From Afipia sp049747295 (GTDB taxonomy: Bacteria > Pseudomonadota > Alphaproteobacteria > Rhizobiales > Xanthobacteraceae): a stretch of DNA of 64,000 nucleotides. The stretch covers positions 4,526,001-4,590,000 of the forward strand of contig NZ_JBMHJM010000001.1 of NCBI RefSeq assembly GCF_049747295.1. The letters run 5' to 3'. Positions 52,670-62,014 of this stretch are shown here, piece after piece (the stretch's first letter is position 1; every line of letters starts with the position of its first letter). Under the pieces are notes generated by a model, which saw only the letters and a program-made list of their open reading frames with translations, was not told the origin of the DNA and ran no database searches. Position numbers and translations under genes: made by a program.

Positions 52670-54093
52670 TGGTTCGCGTGTCGCACAGGAAAGTCTCCGG
52701 CAAGTCCCAGGGAAGCGATCCCACGCGGGTCTATGGCAACCATTGGGATGAAGACCATGTCGTCGAGGGTCTGGACATCGGATCGGATGTTCAGGCGCAT
52801 GATACGACCTTGGACCAGTTGTCCCACAAGTCGCTGATTGGTGAAGGGGCAATCGTTCTGACTGATGGCGCAACTTTAAATGCGCCGCAGATCAATTCTC
52901 CGACTGGCATGACCAAGGACGATGTTGGTCTCGATCAGGTGGACAATACGAGCGACGCCGACAAGCCGATCTCCGATGCGGCGCAGACGGCGCTTGATGC
53001 GTTTGAGGGCGCAACGCAGGCCGCGTTAGCTGCGAAACAACCGCTTGATGCTGACCTCACTGCGATCGCGGCGCTTTCAGGAACAGGCGTCGCCCGGCGA
53101 ACAGGGGTGGACGGGTGGTCGGTTGGCACGGCTGTCGCGAATTCCGAACTCGCCACAATGGCGACCGGAACGATCAAGGGAAATGTATCCGGATCGGTTG
53201 CTGTGCCATCTGATCTCACGGCGGCGCAGGTCACCTCAGCTCTGAACGTCGTCACCACGTCGGCAAAAGGGCTCGCGCCTCAGCTCCCAAACGATGCGAC
53301 GAAGTTCCTGGATGGGACGGGCCACTACAGCACCCCGTCCGGCACGGGCGGTACATTCCTCGGCACCATTCAAGGCCTCAACACAGCGAACAATGCCAGC
53401 GATGCGAATAACGACATCGATATCGGAGTTGGTAGCGCGCGCGACACGACGAACACTTACGATTTAGTTCTTGCGAGCGGGATTACAAAGCGCCTCGACG
53501 CCGCGTGGGTTGCTGGCACCAATCAGGGCGGACTGGACACTGGCTCAAAAGCTAACAATACAAGTTATCATATCTTTCTAATCCGCAAGACTTCGGATGG
53601 ATCGATCGATGCACTGTTTAGTACGTCGCCAACGAATCCTGTCATGCCAAGCGGATATGCGAAGAAGCGAAGGATTGCGTCAATCAAAACGGATAGCAGC
53701 GGGAATATCTACGGATATATCCAGAATGGCGGCTATATCACGTTAAAGGCCCCAGCATCGCAAACGATACCATCCGCAGGGCCGATCGCGCTTACCACCG
53801 CAACTCAGCTTCCGCTAGGAGTGAAGTTGCGCGCCCTGTTACTTATCGTGTCCGGGAGCACGTCCGGCGGTAGTGGTTATGCCATGATGCGCGATCCCGA
53901 TCTTGGTGTTCCATCCACCGTTAATGCACTCACGGGCATTATTTATAAAGACCCATTGATAGGATCGATTTCAACCGTTGCCGAAGTGTGGAGCAGCGCA
54001 TCAGCTCAATTTTATACGGGGAGCGCTTTTGCAAGCCCACTCATGTTCTTCGTTCTGCAGGGCTGGTTTGATTTGCGAGACGAGTATCAATAA
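52669..54093 (+). CDS. phage tail fibre/appendage protein
   Basis: 474 residues. The N-terminal ~200 residues are typical of fibre shafts: GLDQVDNTSDADKPISDAAQ and many short Ala/Thr/Gly repeats. The C-terminal ~270 residues are low in charge, Ser/Thr/Gly-rich, and presumably form the receptor-binding part. The second half is clearly more AT-rich than the flanking phage genes, suggesting recent replacement. The next gene (esterase) overlaps its stop by one base. Confidence 0.8.
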   Translation: MVRVSHRKVSGKSQGSDPTRVYGNHWDEDHVVEGLDIGSDVQAHDTTLDQLSHKSLIGEGAIVLTDGATLNAPQINSPTGMTKDDVGLDQVDNTSDADKPISDAAQTALDAFEGATQAALAAKQPLDADLTAIAALSGTGVARRTGVDGWSVGTAVANSELATMATGTIKGNVSGSVAVPSDLTAAQVTSALNVVTTSAKGLAPQLPNDATKFLDGTGHYSTPSGTGGTFLGTIQGLNTANNASDANNDIDIGVGSARDTTNTYDLVLASGITKRLDAAWVAGTNQGGLDTGSKANNTSYHIFLIRKTSDGSIDALFSTSPTNPVMPSGYAKKRRIASIKTDSSGNIYGYIQNGGYITLKAPASQTIPSAGPIALTTATQLPLGVKLRALLLIVSGSTSGGSGYAMMRDPDLGVPSTVNALTGIIYKDPLIGSISTVAEVWSSASAQFYTGSAFASPLMFFVLQGWFDLRDEYQ

Positions 54094-54662
54094 TGCAATA
54101 CAAAACCATCGCCTTCTCTGGAACGAGCTTAACGAGTGGCGTTCCGTCAGCTGGGTGGCAAGCTGACGCCATTAACCGTTTACAGGTTGGCTGTCCTTCT
54201 GAATTACGCAACTTTGATCTAGGTGCGCCAGGCCGAACCTCCCAAATGGGGCTTGATGACGTCCAGCGTGTTGTAAACATGAGGCCTGATCTGGCTGTCA
54301 TAGAGTACGCGATGAATGACGCGCTCACCTCGCTCGATATCAGCGTTGGTACTTTCAAGGGGAATATAGGCGCGATCGTCGATGTCATTGCGAGTGGTTC
54401 ACCCGATACCATCATATTTTTGATGACTATGAATCCAGTAATCGCTCCTGGACTATCACTCATCCCACACGTTGAGAATTACTATCAGGGCTTACGGGAT
54501 GTCGCCTCGGATAAGGGCGTAGGCCTGATCGACAACTATCCAGTGTGGGGAGCTCCAACTTCGGGTCAGATGCTCGCTGATGGCGTTCATCCTTCTCGGT
54601 CTGCGATATTGGACGTTCTGCTTCCAAATATTGTTTCAAGCTTATCGCCGTTTCTTAGCTAG
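54093..54662 (+). CDS. SGNH/GDSL-type hydrolase, phage-encoded
   Basis: 189 residues. Block I is FSGTSLTSG with the nucleophile Ser (the usual GDS reads GTS here). The N of block III is in YAMNDAL, and block V DGVHPS gives Asp and His. This is the size of a single-domain esterase. Phages use such enzymes to deacetylate capsule or O-antigen during adsorption; its place right after the fibre supports that. It is AT-rich like the fibre tip, so both may have been acquired together. Confidence 0.8.
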   Translation: MQYKTIAFSGTSLTSGVPSAGWQADAINRLQVGCPSELRNFDLGAPGRTSQMGLDDVQRVVNMRPDLAVIEYAMNDALTSLDISVGTFKGNIGAIVDVIASGSPDTIIFLMTMNPVIAPGLSLIPHVENYYQGLRDVASDKGVGLIDNYPVWGAPTSGQMLADGVHPSRSAILDVLLPNIVSSLSPFLS

Positions 54663-54815
54663 TGCCGGGACCGTCTCACGATCCTTCTGTCGCCCTCCGA
54701 CACTGCTCCTCCGGATAAAAAACTTGGCTTTAAGGCTGTTGATACCTCTGCATCTCGCGTCGCATGTGCAGGAAAAATGCGCGGTTTCGGGGGGGTGGCC
54801 AATGGGAGTCAATAA

Positions 54816-54992
54816 ATGGGCCGGTCCCCTCACGCCTTTTCCTCAGATTTCGATCCTGAAGCTTTCGACGTGGCCTGGTTTAACGACGCCGCTGACGTTT
54901 CGGAAGGCTGGGTTGAGAAGCCAAAGCAAGCCGACATTTGGACGCCGGCAGTCCCACAAAACGAACCATGGACGCGCAACTACGATGAGTGA
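54816..54992 (+). CDS. 58-residue phage protein
   Basis: MGRSPHAFSSDFDPEAFDVA, then WFNDAADVSEGWVEKPKQAD and WTPAVPQNEPWTRNYDE. The FDP.AFD start and Trp-rich end (W.....EPWT) resemble short genes placed next to tail proteins in related prophages. The gene lies in the gap between the esterase and the hub; its stop is three bases before the hub ATG. The ribosome site is weak. The preceding 150 bases are featureless. Confidence 0.6.
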   Translation: MGRSPHAFSSDFDPEAFDVAWFNDAADVSEGWVEKPKQADIWTPAVPQNEPWTRNYDE

Positions 54993-54995
54993 CCC

Positions 54996-56468
54996 ATGCC
55001 GCTGATCAAATACGGTGAATATCGCCCGGATGTGTCGGACTACGAGGGCGCGACGACGAAGAACATTCTCAACGTGCTGCCGCAAGGCGATGGCTATGGG
55101 CCGTTTCCTGATTTCACGAGCTACAGCGCAGTCTTGCCTGGCATGTGCCGCGGTGCCTTCTATGCTTTGAAAGGTGACGGAACGGTCGCCACTTTCGCCG
55201 GCACGGAAGACAAGCTTTATATTTTCGACAACACCACGTTTGCCTGGGTCGATGCCTCAAAGGGCGGCGGGACATATTCCGCACTGAGCGGGACGGCGCA
55301 ATGGCGCTTCGCCCAGTTCAACAATCTGGTGTTCGCGACCCAGGCCAACAACGTGCTGCAGGTGTTCAATCTGTCGTCATCGACGCAATTCGAGGACGCG
55401 CAAGGCGAGCCGCCGCAGGCGGCTTACATCGAAGTGGTGGGGCGCTTTCTGGTGTTGTCCGGCCTGTTGTCCGCGCCTTATCGCATTCAATGGTCGGGAT
55501 TGAACGACGTCAATTCCGCGAATTCATGGACCAGCGGCGTTAATTCGTGCGACTTCCAGGATCTGCCGGACGGCGGCATTGTGCGCGGTGTGGCAGGCGG
55601 TGAATACGGCACCATCTTTCAGGACCAGGCCATCCGCCGCATGATCTATGCGCCCGGTTCACCGGTGATCTTTCAGATCGAGCGCGTGACGCAGGATCAG
55701 GGGCTCTACGCGCCTTACAGCGTGATCCGCTCGGGCGATGCGATCTTCTTTTATTCGGCGAAGGGCTTTTACAAGATCGAGCCTGGCGGATTGCCGCAGC
55801 AGATCGGGCGCGAGCGCGTCGACCGCACGTTCTTCGCCAATCTCGACAAGGGAAATCTGCAGCTCTTCATCGGCGCCGCCGATCCGCGCGGTACACGGGT
55901 GTTCTGGGCTTACAAATCGGTGAACGGTGCAACGGGTTCATACGATACCATTCTTGGCTACGACCGCGCGCTGGATCGTTTCTTTCCGATCAGGATGCGC
56001 GGGCAATATCTGCTCGGCATCTCGCAAACGGGACTGACGCTGGAATCCCTCGACGATCTATCCGCCTCGATCGACGCCATGTCGGCCTCACTCGACAGCT
56101 ATGCGACCTCCGTGACGCCGGAAATCTCCCAGTTCGACACCGCAAATGTGCTCGGCTTTTTTCGTGGCGGTAACCTCGAGGCGACGCTCGAGACGCCGGA
56201 GCAGGGGACGGACGGCACGCGCATCTTCATCAAAGGCTTTCGTCCGGTGACCGATGCCGCGCACGTTTTCGGGATGGCCTCGTTCCGCGACAATCAGCAG
56301 GCAGGCGTGACCATCACGCCGGAAGCGCTGATCAATCCGCGCACCGGCCGCTGCGACTTCCGCAAGGAAACGCGCTACTCCCGTTTCAGGACGCGCATCC
56401 CGGAGGGTGCTGCATGGTCGTTCAATGTCGGCATTGAACCCGATATCGTGGCGGCGGGAGCGCTATGA
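54996..56468 (+). CDS. phage tail hub/stabilisation protein (P22 gp10-like)
   Basis: 490 residues, predicted beta-propeller. Repeated blade-like segments (YALKGDGTVATFAGTEDKLY, WRFAQFNNLVFATQANNVLQ, LIKYGEYRPD start) and the conserved GRFLVLSGLLSAPYRIQWSG and PDGGIVRGVAGGEYGTIFQD are typical of podoviral hubs. The hub closes the tail tube and anchors the fibres. Overlaps the next gene by four bases. Confidence 0.8.
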   Translation: MPLIKYGEYRPDVSDYEGATTKNILNVLPQGDGYGPFPDFTSYSAVLPGMCRGAFYALKGDGTVATFAGTEDKLYIFDNTTFAWVDASKGGGTYSALSGTAQWRFAQFNNLVFATQANNVLQVFNLSSSTQFEDAQGEPPQAAYIEVVGRFLVLSGLLSAPYRIQWSGLNDVNSANSWTSGVNSCDFQDLPDGGIVRGVAGGEYGTIFQDQAIRRMIYAPGSPVIFQIERVTQDQGLYAPYSVIRSGDAIFFYSAKGFYKIEPGGLPQQIGRERVDRTFFANLDKGNLQLFIGAADPRGTRVFWAYKSVNGATGSYDTILGYDRALDRFFPIRMRGQYLLGISQTGLTLESLDDLSASIDAMSASLDSYATSVTPEISQFDTANVLGFFRGGNLEATLETPEQGTDGTRIFIKGFRPVTDAAHVFGMASFRDNQQAGVTITPEALINPRTGRCDFRKETRYSRFRTRIPEGAAWSFNVGIEPDIVAAGAL

Positions 56469-56773
56469 GCGTCGCCATCGTCCAGACTAACGAAAAGGAT
56501 CTCACCAAGTTCGCGTTCGCTCTGCAGCAGCTTGCGCAAGGGCGATCCAACGCCGTGGGCGAGGTGACGCTGCGCGCCGGACAGACCACGACGACGGTGA
56601 GCAACCAGACCTGCGGGCCCGAGAGCATCGTGCTGCTGATGCCGAAGACGGCGAATGCGGCGGCCGCACTCGCGACGACTTACGTGATAGCGACGGCGCC
56701 AGGCACGTTCACGTTGACCCATGCAAGTGCAGCCTCGACAGACCGCACGTTCGGATATGTGAATGTCGGTTGA
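56465..56773 (+). CDS. phage structural protein, unknown
   Basis: 102 residues, coupled to the hub by ATGA. An N-terminal helix (ALQQLAQGRSNAVGEVTLRA) is followed by a Thr/Ala-rich beta part (PGTFTLTHASAASTDRTFGY). Common in similar prophages as an accessory tail protein; no function is known. Confidence 0.7.
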   Translation: MSVAIVQTNEKDLTKFAFALQQLAQGRSNAVGEVTLRAGQTTTTVSNQTCGPESIVLLMPKTANAAAALATTYVIATAPGTFTLTHASAASTDRTFGYVNVG

Positions 56774-57167
56774 ACTGATCTGTGTTGCTCCCGATCGCGT
56801 TCACGAATTCTGGCCACATGTCTCCTATCTGATCCATCGGGCCATCCGCCGCACCAATCTCTCGCATTCACAGGACATCGACTTCGATGTGCTGAATGGC
56901 GACGGTCTGTTGTGGATCGCCTGGAACGGCAGCGCGGTGGAAGCAGCCGCGACGACATCGCTGATCGAAACCGATACGGAGACGGTGTGCGTACTGACGG
57001 CGTGCGGGGGTGAGAACATGCGCCGCTGGCTCGGCCTGCTCGGCCGGATTGAAGACTACGCGAAAGCAGAAGGTTGTTCGCGCGTCCGCATCTTCGGACG
57101 CAAAGGCTGGATGCGTGTGCTTGAACGCTATCGCATCCGCAACGTCATCCTGGAGAAAGAACTCTGA
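56763..57167 (+). CDS. GNAT-like protein in the tail module
   Basis: 134 residues. The order of elements (SVELICVAPDRVHEFWPHVS, a central LLWIAWNGSAVEAAATTSLI, and C-terminal RIEDYAKAEGCSRVRIFGRKGWMR) resembles a compact acetyltransferase fold. The CoA-binding R/Q-x-x-G-x-G/A signature is not clear. Position among virion genes is unusual for an enzyme but recurrent in such phages. It may be a structural relic of the fold. Overlaps the previous gene by 11 bases. Confidence 0.55.
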   Translation: MSVELICVAPDRVHEFWPHVSYLIHRAIRRTNLSHSQDIDFDVLNGDGLLWIAWNGSAVEAAATTSLIETDTETVCVLTACGGENMRRWLGLLGRIEDYAKAEGCSRVRIFGRKGWMRVLERYRIRNVILEKEL

Positions 57168-58033
57168 TGGGCGGTGAAAGCAAGCAGACCAACACACAGC
57201 AAAGCCAGACGCAGCCTTGGGAGGCGGCTCAGCCCGCGCTCAAGGGCATTCTGGATCAGCTCAACACTCTCATTCCGAACAGCGGGCTGTCGCAAACGTC
57301 GCAGAGTGCCATTAACCAGCTTCAGCAGAACGCGCAGGCCGGCAATCCCTATGCCGCGCAGATCGGAAACCTCGCGACGAACCTGCTGAACGGCGGCGAC
57401 GCGACCGGTCAGTCCGGTGACGTCAACCAGGCGTATCAGGATTACGTTGCTCGTCTCGCGTCAACGGCGAACGGTGACAATCTCGATCCGACGAAGATCC
57501 CTGGCATGGGATCGTGGCTCGATACAATCAGGGATGATGTCACAAACAGTGTCAACGGCCAGTTTGCTGCGGCGGGACGGGATTTTTCCGGCGCCAACGT
57601 GCAGGCGCTGGCGAGAGGCGTCGCCCAGGGCGTCGCGCCGGTTATCACCGGACAATACAATCAGAATGTCGCCAACCAGAAGGCCGCGGCTGATGCGATT
57701 TACAACGCCGGCAACACCAATGCCGGTCTGCAGGCCGGATTCCAGCAACAGGCACTCGCCAATCAACAGCAGGGCGTGCAGACGGCGAACGACGCACTCG
57801 CTGCGCAAAACTACACGCCTCAACAGTTGCTGCAATTGGAACAGCTCAAACAGCAACTGCCGGCGCAGACGCTGGCCTTGCTGGCGCAGATCGGGGTGCC
57901 AATCGCGGGTCTCGGCCAACAATCGAACGGGACCAGCGAGACCACGAGCCAGATGTCCGGCGCGGAGCAGTTCGGAAAGATCGCGACGGGCATCAACAAT
58001 TTGGTCAACCCACTGAAATTCCTGTTCGGTTAA
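57167..58033 (+). CDS. phage ejection/internal virion protein (Gln-rich)
   Basis: 288 residues, Gln/Asn/Ala-rich and helical: QTNTQQSQTQPWEAAQPALKGI, AAAGRDFSGANVQALARGVAQG, LQAGFQQQALANQQQGVQTA. This matches the N-terminal style of podoviral injection proteins (P22 gp7/gp20, T7 gp14 class). It would be carried in the capsid and injected with DNA to form a channel. First of three ejection-like genes. Confidence 0.7.
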   Translation: MGGESKQTNTQQSQTQPWEAAQPALKGILDQLNTLIPNSGLSQTSQSAINQLQQNAQAGNPYAAQIGNLATNLLNGGDATGQSGDVNQAYQDYVARLASTANGDNLDPTKIPGMGSWLDTIRDDVTNSVNGQFAAAGRDFSGANVQALARGVAQGVAPVITGQYNQNVANQKAAADAIYNAGNTNAGLQAGFQQQALANQQQGVQTANDALAAQNYTPQQLLQLEQLKQQLPAQTLALLAQIGVPIAGLGQQSNGTSETTSQMSGAEQFGKIATGINNLVNPLKFLFG

Positions 58034-58042
58034 GGTGCACTG

Positions 58043-58486
58043 ATGGCCGGCCTCTTTGACGCCTTTCAAGACGATGTGCCGTCTGACTTCGGCGAGGGCG
58101 GTTTGCTCTCGCTGATCAAGGAGCAGGCGGCTTACAGGAAACCTGTTAGCCCCGAGGCGCAGCCGCCGCAGCAAGCAGAGCAGTTGTTCCCGTCCACGCC
58201 TCAGGACTTCGGTCGCCACTTGATCGCGGGGCTGAGCGGATTCTCGAACGGTGTGCGTAACGGCGGCATGCTCAGCGGCATTCTCGGTGGAATCAATGGG
58301 CTATCAACCGGTGTCCCACCTGAAGACAGGCAGCGAATGCGCCTGCCGGACGTGACGTTGATCCCCGGGTCGGCGCAAACCATCCCGCGGGATCGGGAGT
58401 TGATGCGCATCATGCTGCCCCGAATTCTCGGGCTTTCCGGCAAAGCGAGTGGCGTGCGCTCTGGCATCTCTTGGCGGGGTAAATAA
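58043..58486 (+). CDS. phage hypothetical protein, ejection cluster
   Basis: 147 residues. GGLLSLIKEQAAYRKPVSPE and a Gly-rich stretch (AGLSGFSNGVRNGGMLSGIL) suggest a flexible, possibly membrane-interacting protein. Lies between two ejection-like genes, with the next gene starting at its stop (TAATG). Confidence 0.65.
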   Translation: MAGLFDAFQDDVPSDFGEGGLLSLIKEQAAYRKPVSPEAQPPQQAEQLFPSTPQDFGRHLIAGLSGFSNGVRNGGMLSGILGGINGLSTGVPPEDRQRMRLPDVTLIPGSAQTIPRDRELMRIMLPRILGLSGKASGVRSGISWRGK

Positions 58487-60489
58487 TGTCAGTATTTGAT
58501 TTTGGCAGGGGCGAAGTCTCGGCCCGCGACGAGGCGAAATCTACGCCAGAGCAGATCAGGGCTATGGCGCAGAAACTTTCTGCATGGCTGGCTGAAAAGC
58601 CTGACCATCCGGTGGAGCTGGACAAGTATCGAATGGCCGCCCGCCAGGAAATTGATGATCGGAAAGCCAAGGGCGTCCCGCTCGCTACTGGATATGCGCG
58701 CCAGTTCGTTCACGGCTTGCTTATGAATGCGGACGATGAAGTCATGGCTGGCGCTATGACTCCCTTCGAAATGGTTCGGCGAGGAACCTGGAGTCCAGCG
58801 GAAGCCTATCGTTACGCCAAGGCACGAGAGGATGCGCTGCTGGATGATGCCCGCGAGGAAAATGGCTGGCTCGGAACGGGTGCCGAAATTGCCGGTGGCG
58901 TCGGTTCGGGGGCAGGTCTCGCAAAACAAGGAATCACGTTCGCTCGTTTGCTCGGAAAGAACTCTGGTGTAGCCGGCAGAGCTTTGGCGTCCGGCCTGGA
59001 TGGCGTTACATCTGGCGCCGTCGCCGGCGCACTCGAAGGCAACGCGATCTCGGAGCGCGGCCATCACGCGTTGAGGGGCGGAGCACTTGGCGGGGCTGTC
59101 GGCGCCGCGATTCCCGTCATGGCCGCTGTTGCTCGGCCCGTTGTGAACATGGTCCGCGGGCAGAGGAATCCAGACGGCCTTGCCGAAAGCCGGATTGCAG
59201 AAGGTTTGATTTCGGGTGAATACACCCCGGAATTGATCGCGCGTGAACTCAAGGATGCAACTGCGGCGGGGCAGGGTGAGTATGCCGTAGTTGATGCCAT
59301 GGGAGAGGAAGGTCGACGGATACTCGCAAGGACCAGGCAGGCAGCTGCCCAGGAGTTCGTAAAAGATCGTCAACCCGGACAAGGGCCACGGCTGTCGCGA
59401 GGAATCGATCGCGCCTTCGGCTTGGCGGATGATGCGCCACAAAGCGTTCATGAACTGGCGAGTATCGCCGAACAAAAGCTGCGGCCGATGCGGGAGGCAA
59501 CTCTCGATAACCCGCCGGTCATCACGGATACGCTTCAGCAGGCCTTCGATAGCCCTGTGGCCCGAAAAGGTTTTGCTGAGGGTGTCAGACTGGAACAACT
59601 GCGAAATGGTCAAGCATTCGATCCGAGGCGCTACGGCATCGCGGGCTTTACTGACCGTGGTGAACCTGTTGTTTCAGGTCCACCGAACATCCGGGCTCTT
59701 GATCTCGTCAAGCAGGGGTTAGACAGCCTTCTTGAAAAGAATCCAAAAGCCTCGACCACTGAAGGGAGGCTGTATGCGAATGCTCGTCAGAATTTCCTCA
59801 AGGAACTTGGTGCGACCCATTCCGACTATACGAGAGTCAGAGAAGGTTACGATGGTTATGGATCGTTAGTCGATGCCGAAGCGATGGGCCGCGAGGCTGC
59901 CGCAACGCCGGGCAGATCAGAAAGCAATGCCCGCCGGTTCAGTGATTTGAATGACTTCGAGCAACACGCTCATCGGCTGGGTTTCGCGCGCGGAGCGGCT
60001 GAAGATCTGGGCTCCAGTATGATGGAGAACAAGGCGCCGGGATTGACTCTGCGTGGCGATATCCGTGCGCAATCGCTGCATCAGGGGCCGGTCAAGCCGG
60101 GAAGGCTCGATCCATTGCAGCGATATTTTGAACGTGAGAATGCGATGTACAAAACGCATGCCGCGCTCGATGGGATGCCAGCGGAAAAGCCGGAGGGGGT
60201 GGCAAAAGAACTCGGTGCCGCTGCGGTTAATGCCGCGAGTGGAAAATTGAGTTCAGCAGGTAGCTCACTCGTTAATACGATTAAGCTGCTCACCAGCGAC
60301 AACGATACGGTTCGCCGTCGCATCGCGGAAAGACTTCTGTTGAACGGAGAGGCCATGGATCCGGCATCGGTTCTGGGGCTGAATGATGCCGTTCGGCGCA
60401 TCGAGACAAATCGCCAGCTCGGCAACCTCGCGAGAGGAGGCATCTTGGGAGCGGTTGCCGTCGCCCCTTACGCGACTGGTGTGCGCTAG
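58486..60489 (+). CDS. phage large ejection/internal virion protein
   Basis: 667 residues, no named catalytic motif. A hydrophobic Gly/Ala segment at ~135-225 (EIAGGVGSGAGLAKQGITFA, GVTSGAVAGALEGNAIS, GGALGGAVGAAIPVMAAVAR) could insert into the host membrane. Long helical parts follow (RFSDLNDFEQHAHRLGFARG). This is the arrangement of the largest injected proteins of podoviruses. I see no transglycosylase motif. Confidence 0.7.
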   Translation: MSVFDFGRGEVSARDEAKSTPEQIRAMAQKLSAWLAEKPDHPVELDKYRMAARQEIDDRKAKGVPLATGYARQFVHGLLMNADDEVMAGAMTPFEMVRRGTWSPAEAYRYAKAREDALLDDAREENGWLGTGAEIAGGVGSGAGLAKQGITFARLLGKNSGVAGRALASGLDGVTSGAVAGALEGNAISERGHHALRGGALGGAVGAAIPVMAAVARPVVNMVRGQRNPDGLAESRIAEGLISGEYTPELIARELKDATAAGQGEYAVVDAMGEEGRRILARTRQAAAQEFVKDRQPGQGPRLSRGIDRAFGLADDAPQSVHELASIAEQKLRPMREATLDNPPVITDTLQQAFDSPVARKGFAEGVRLEQLRNGQAFDPRRYGIAGFTDRGEPVVSGPPNIRALDLVKQGLDSLLEKNPKASTTEGRLYANARQNFLKELGATHSDYTRVREGYDGYGSLVDAEAMGREAAATPGRSESNARRFSDLNDFEQHAHRLGFARGAAEDLGSSMMENKAPGLTLRGDIRAQSLHQGPVKPGRLDPLQRYFERENAMYKTHAALDGMPAEKPEGVAKELGAAAVNAASGKLSSAGSSLVNTIKLLTSDNDTVRRRIAERLLLNGEAMDPASVLGLNDAVRRIETNRQLGNLARGGILGAVAVAPYATGVR

Positions 60490-60714
60490 CTATTTCTGGC
60501 GAGACTCAACAGAGACGCCGGTCGCTGGTACCTGGGTGACAGGCGGCTTCGCGGAACCAAAAAAATAGAGGACTAACGCCAGCACGATGCCGCCGCCAAT
60601 CAACTGCGTCACAAAATCAGAGAGGCCCGTCCCCCAGAAAGGTTCTTTTGGCTTTTCGCGATCTGACTCCCATTCGTGCGGCATTAAGTCGACAGGTTTG
60701 TCAGGATCGTTCAT
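60490..60714 (-). CDS. small single-pass membrane protein, opposite strand in prophage
   Basis: 74 residues: a Pro/Glu/Lys-rich N-terminus (DPDKPVDLMPHEWESDREKP), one helix (FVTQLIGGGIVLALVLYFFG), and a short tail. Its stop abuts that of the plus-strand ejection gene. It may be a moron membrane protein or holin-like factor; a single helix with an outside N-terminus is compatible with either. Bases 60715-60926 show only the next gene's ribosome site (TTTTGGAG). Confidence 0.6.
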   Translation of the reverse strand: MNDPDKPVDLMPHEWESDREKPKEPFWGTGLSDFVTQLIGGGIVLALVLYFFGSAKPPVTQVPATGVSVESRQK

Positions 60715-60926
60715 GGCAGATGACCCCGGTGAAAAGGACGGGCTGCGATGTTTAGTTCTTAGGTCTCATCCAAATCCTATGCAAGTCGCGGCGGGTCCCC
60801 AATTCTGAATAGTGCGTTGCGTGATGACCGTCTCGGCGTAGTGCTCGCATCAAGGTAGTCAAGACGATAGCCGGAATTCAAGCACGGCGGCTCTCTGGAG
60901 TCGTCGTTTTCTTTTGGAGATAATGC

Positions 60927-61928
60927 ATGTCAGGATTCTATACGTGGTCCCGTACGGCATCGGCTAACGCGAGTGCTGATAACGCGGTCAATTGGGCTGA
61001 GGGGATGGCGCCGTCGGCTGTGAACGACAGTGGTCGCGGCATGATGGCGTCCGCCGCCAAATGGCGTGACGACATTGCCGGTGCGCTGGTAACATCCGGC
61101 TCGTCCACGGCCTACACGATCACAAGCTATCAGGGCTTTGACACGCTGGCGCATCTCGATGGCCAGCAGATCGCATTCACCCCGCATGACACCAATGGTG
61201 CGACGGTGACGCTGGCAGTGGATGGGCTCGGCGCAAAGCCGTTGCGCAGCGCGCCTGGCGTTGATCTGCCTGCAGCCATGTTGATCGCGGGCAGTCCCTA
61301 TGTCGCGACCTACTACAGCGGGGCAGGAGAGTTCGTCCTGCAGGGCTTCTACACGCTTCCGGAAGTGATTCCTGTAGGTGGATGTATTCCTTATCTCGGC
61401 GCCACGGTGCCCAATAACAACTTTGCCTTTCCATTCGGCCAGACGTTCTCGCGAACGGTTTATTCGAAATTGTTCGCGCTTGTCGGCACGAAGTTTGGAT
61501 CTGGCGATGGTAGTACGACGTTCAATGGCCCCGACATCCGCGGGCGCGCGTTCTTCGGGCTCGACAACATGGGCGGTGCCGCGGCGAACCGCATCACGTC
61601 CGGCGGCAGTGGAATTGCAGGAACGACACTCGGAGCGACGGGCGGGCTAGACTCGTACCCGCTCGCACGAAGTCAACTGCCAAACGTAACCTTGTCGTTG
61701 ACTGCGGATGGCAGTACGGCGACGAATGTTCTTAGAAATGTGGGCCAGGTGAATGTATCGATTCCCTTCCCAGACGGTGGGATAGCTTCCCCGCCGCTTT
61801 TTAATCCTGGCTCGGTCGCAGTGTCTGTTACCGGCACAACCTCTTCAATTAATGGCAATGTGACGCAGGTGGTCACGAACAACATGCCGCCGACCTTCAT
61901 CTGCCCGGTGATCATGAGGATCATTTAG
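60927..61928 (+). CDS. phage tail-collar-domain protein
   Basis: 333 residues. The N-terminal part (SGFYTWSRTASANASADNAV, NWAEGMAPSAVNDSGRGMMA) is the usual anchor of fibre proteins in rhizobial prophages. Residues ~150-230 form a phage tail collar domain: IPVGGCIPYLG, FPFGQTFSRTVYSKLFALVG, then GDGSTTFNGPDIRGRAFFGL. The C-terminal part is Thr/Ser/Asn-rich. This is a second adhesive appendage beside the fibre at 52669. It is separated from the main operon by a minus-strand gene. Confidence 0.85.
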   Translation: MSGFYTWSRTASANASADNAVNWAEGMAPSAVNDSGRGMMASAAKWRDDIAGALVTSGSSTAYTITSYQGFDTLAHLDGQQIAFTPHDTNGATVTLAVDGLGAKPLRSAPGVDLPAAMLIAGSPYVATYYSGAGEFVLQGFYTLPEVIPVGGCIPYLGATVPNNNFAFPFGQTFSRTVYSKLFALVGTKFGSGDGSTTFNGPDIRGRAFFGLDNMGGAAANRITSGGSGIAGTTLGATGGLDSYPLARSQLPNVTLSLTADGSTATNVLRNVGQVNVSIPFPDGGIASPPLFNPGSVAVSVTGTTSSINGNVTQVVTNNMPPTFICPVIMRII

Positions 61929-62014
61929 GGTCGGTTATGCCCACACCTGCATGTTTCTTTTCCGCTGCTCATGAAATTCCTTTTGCTTCACCATTAGACG
62001 TCGCTCTGTGTAGA

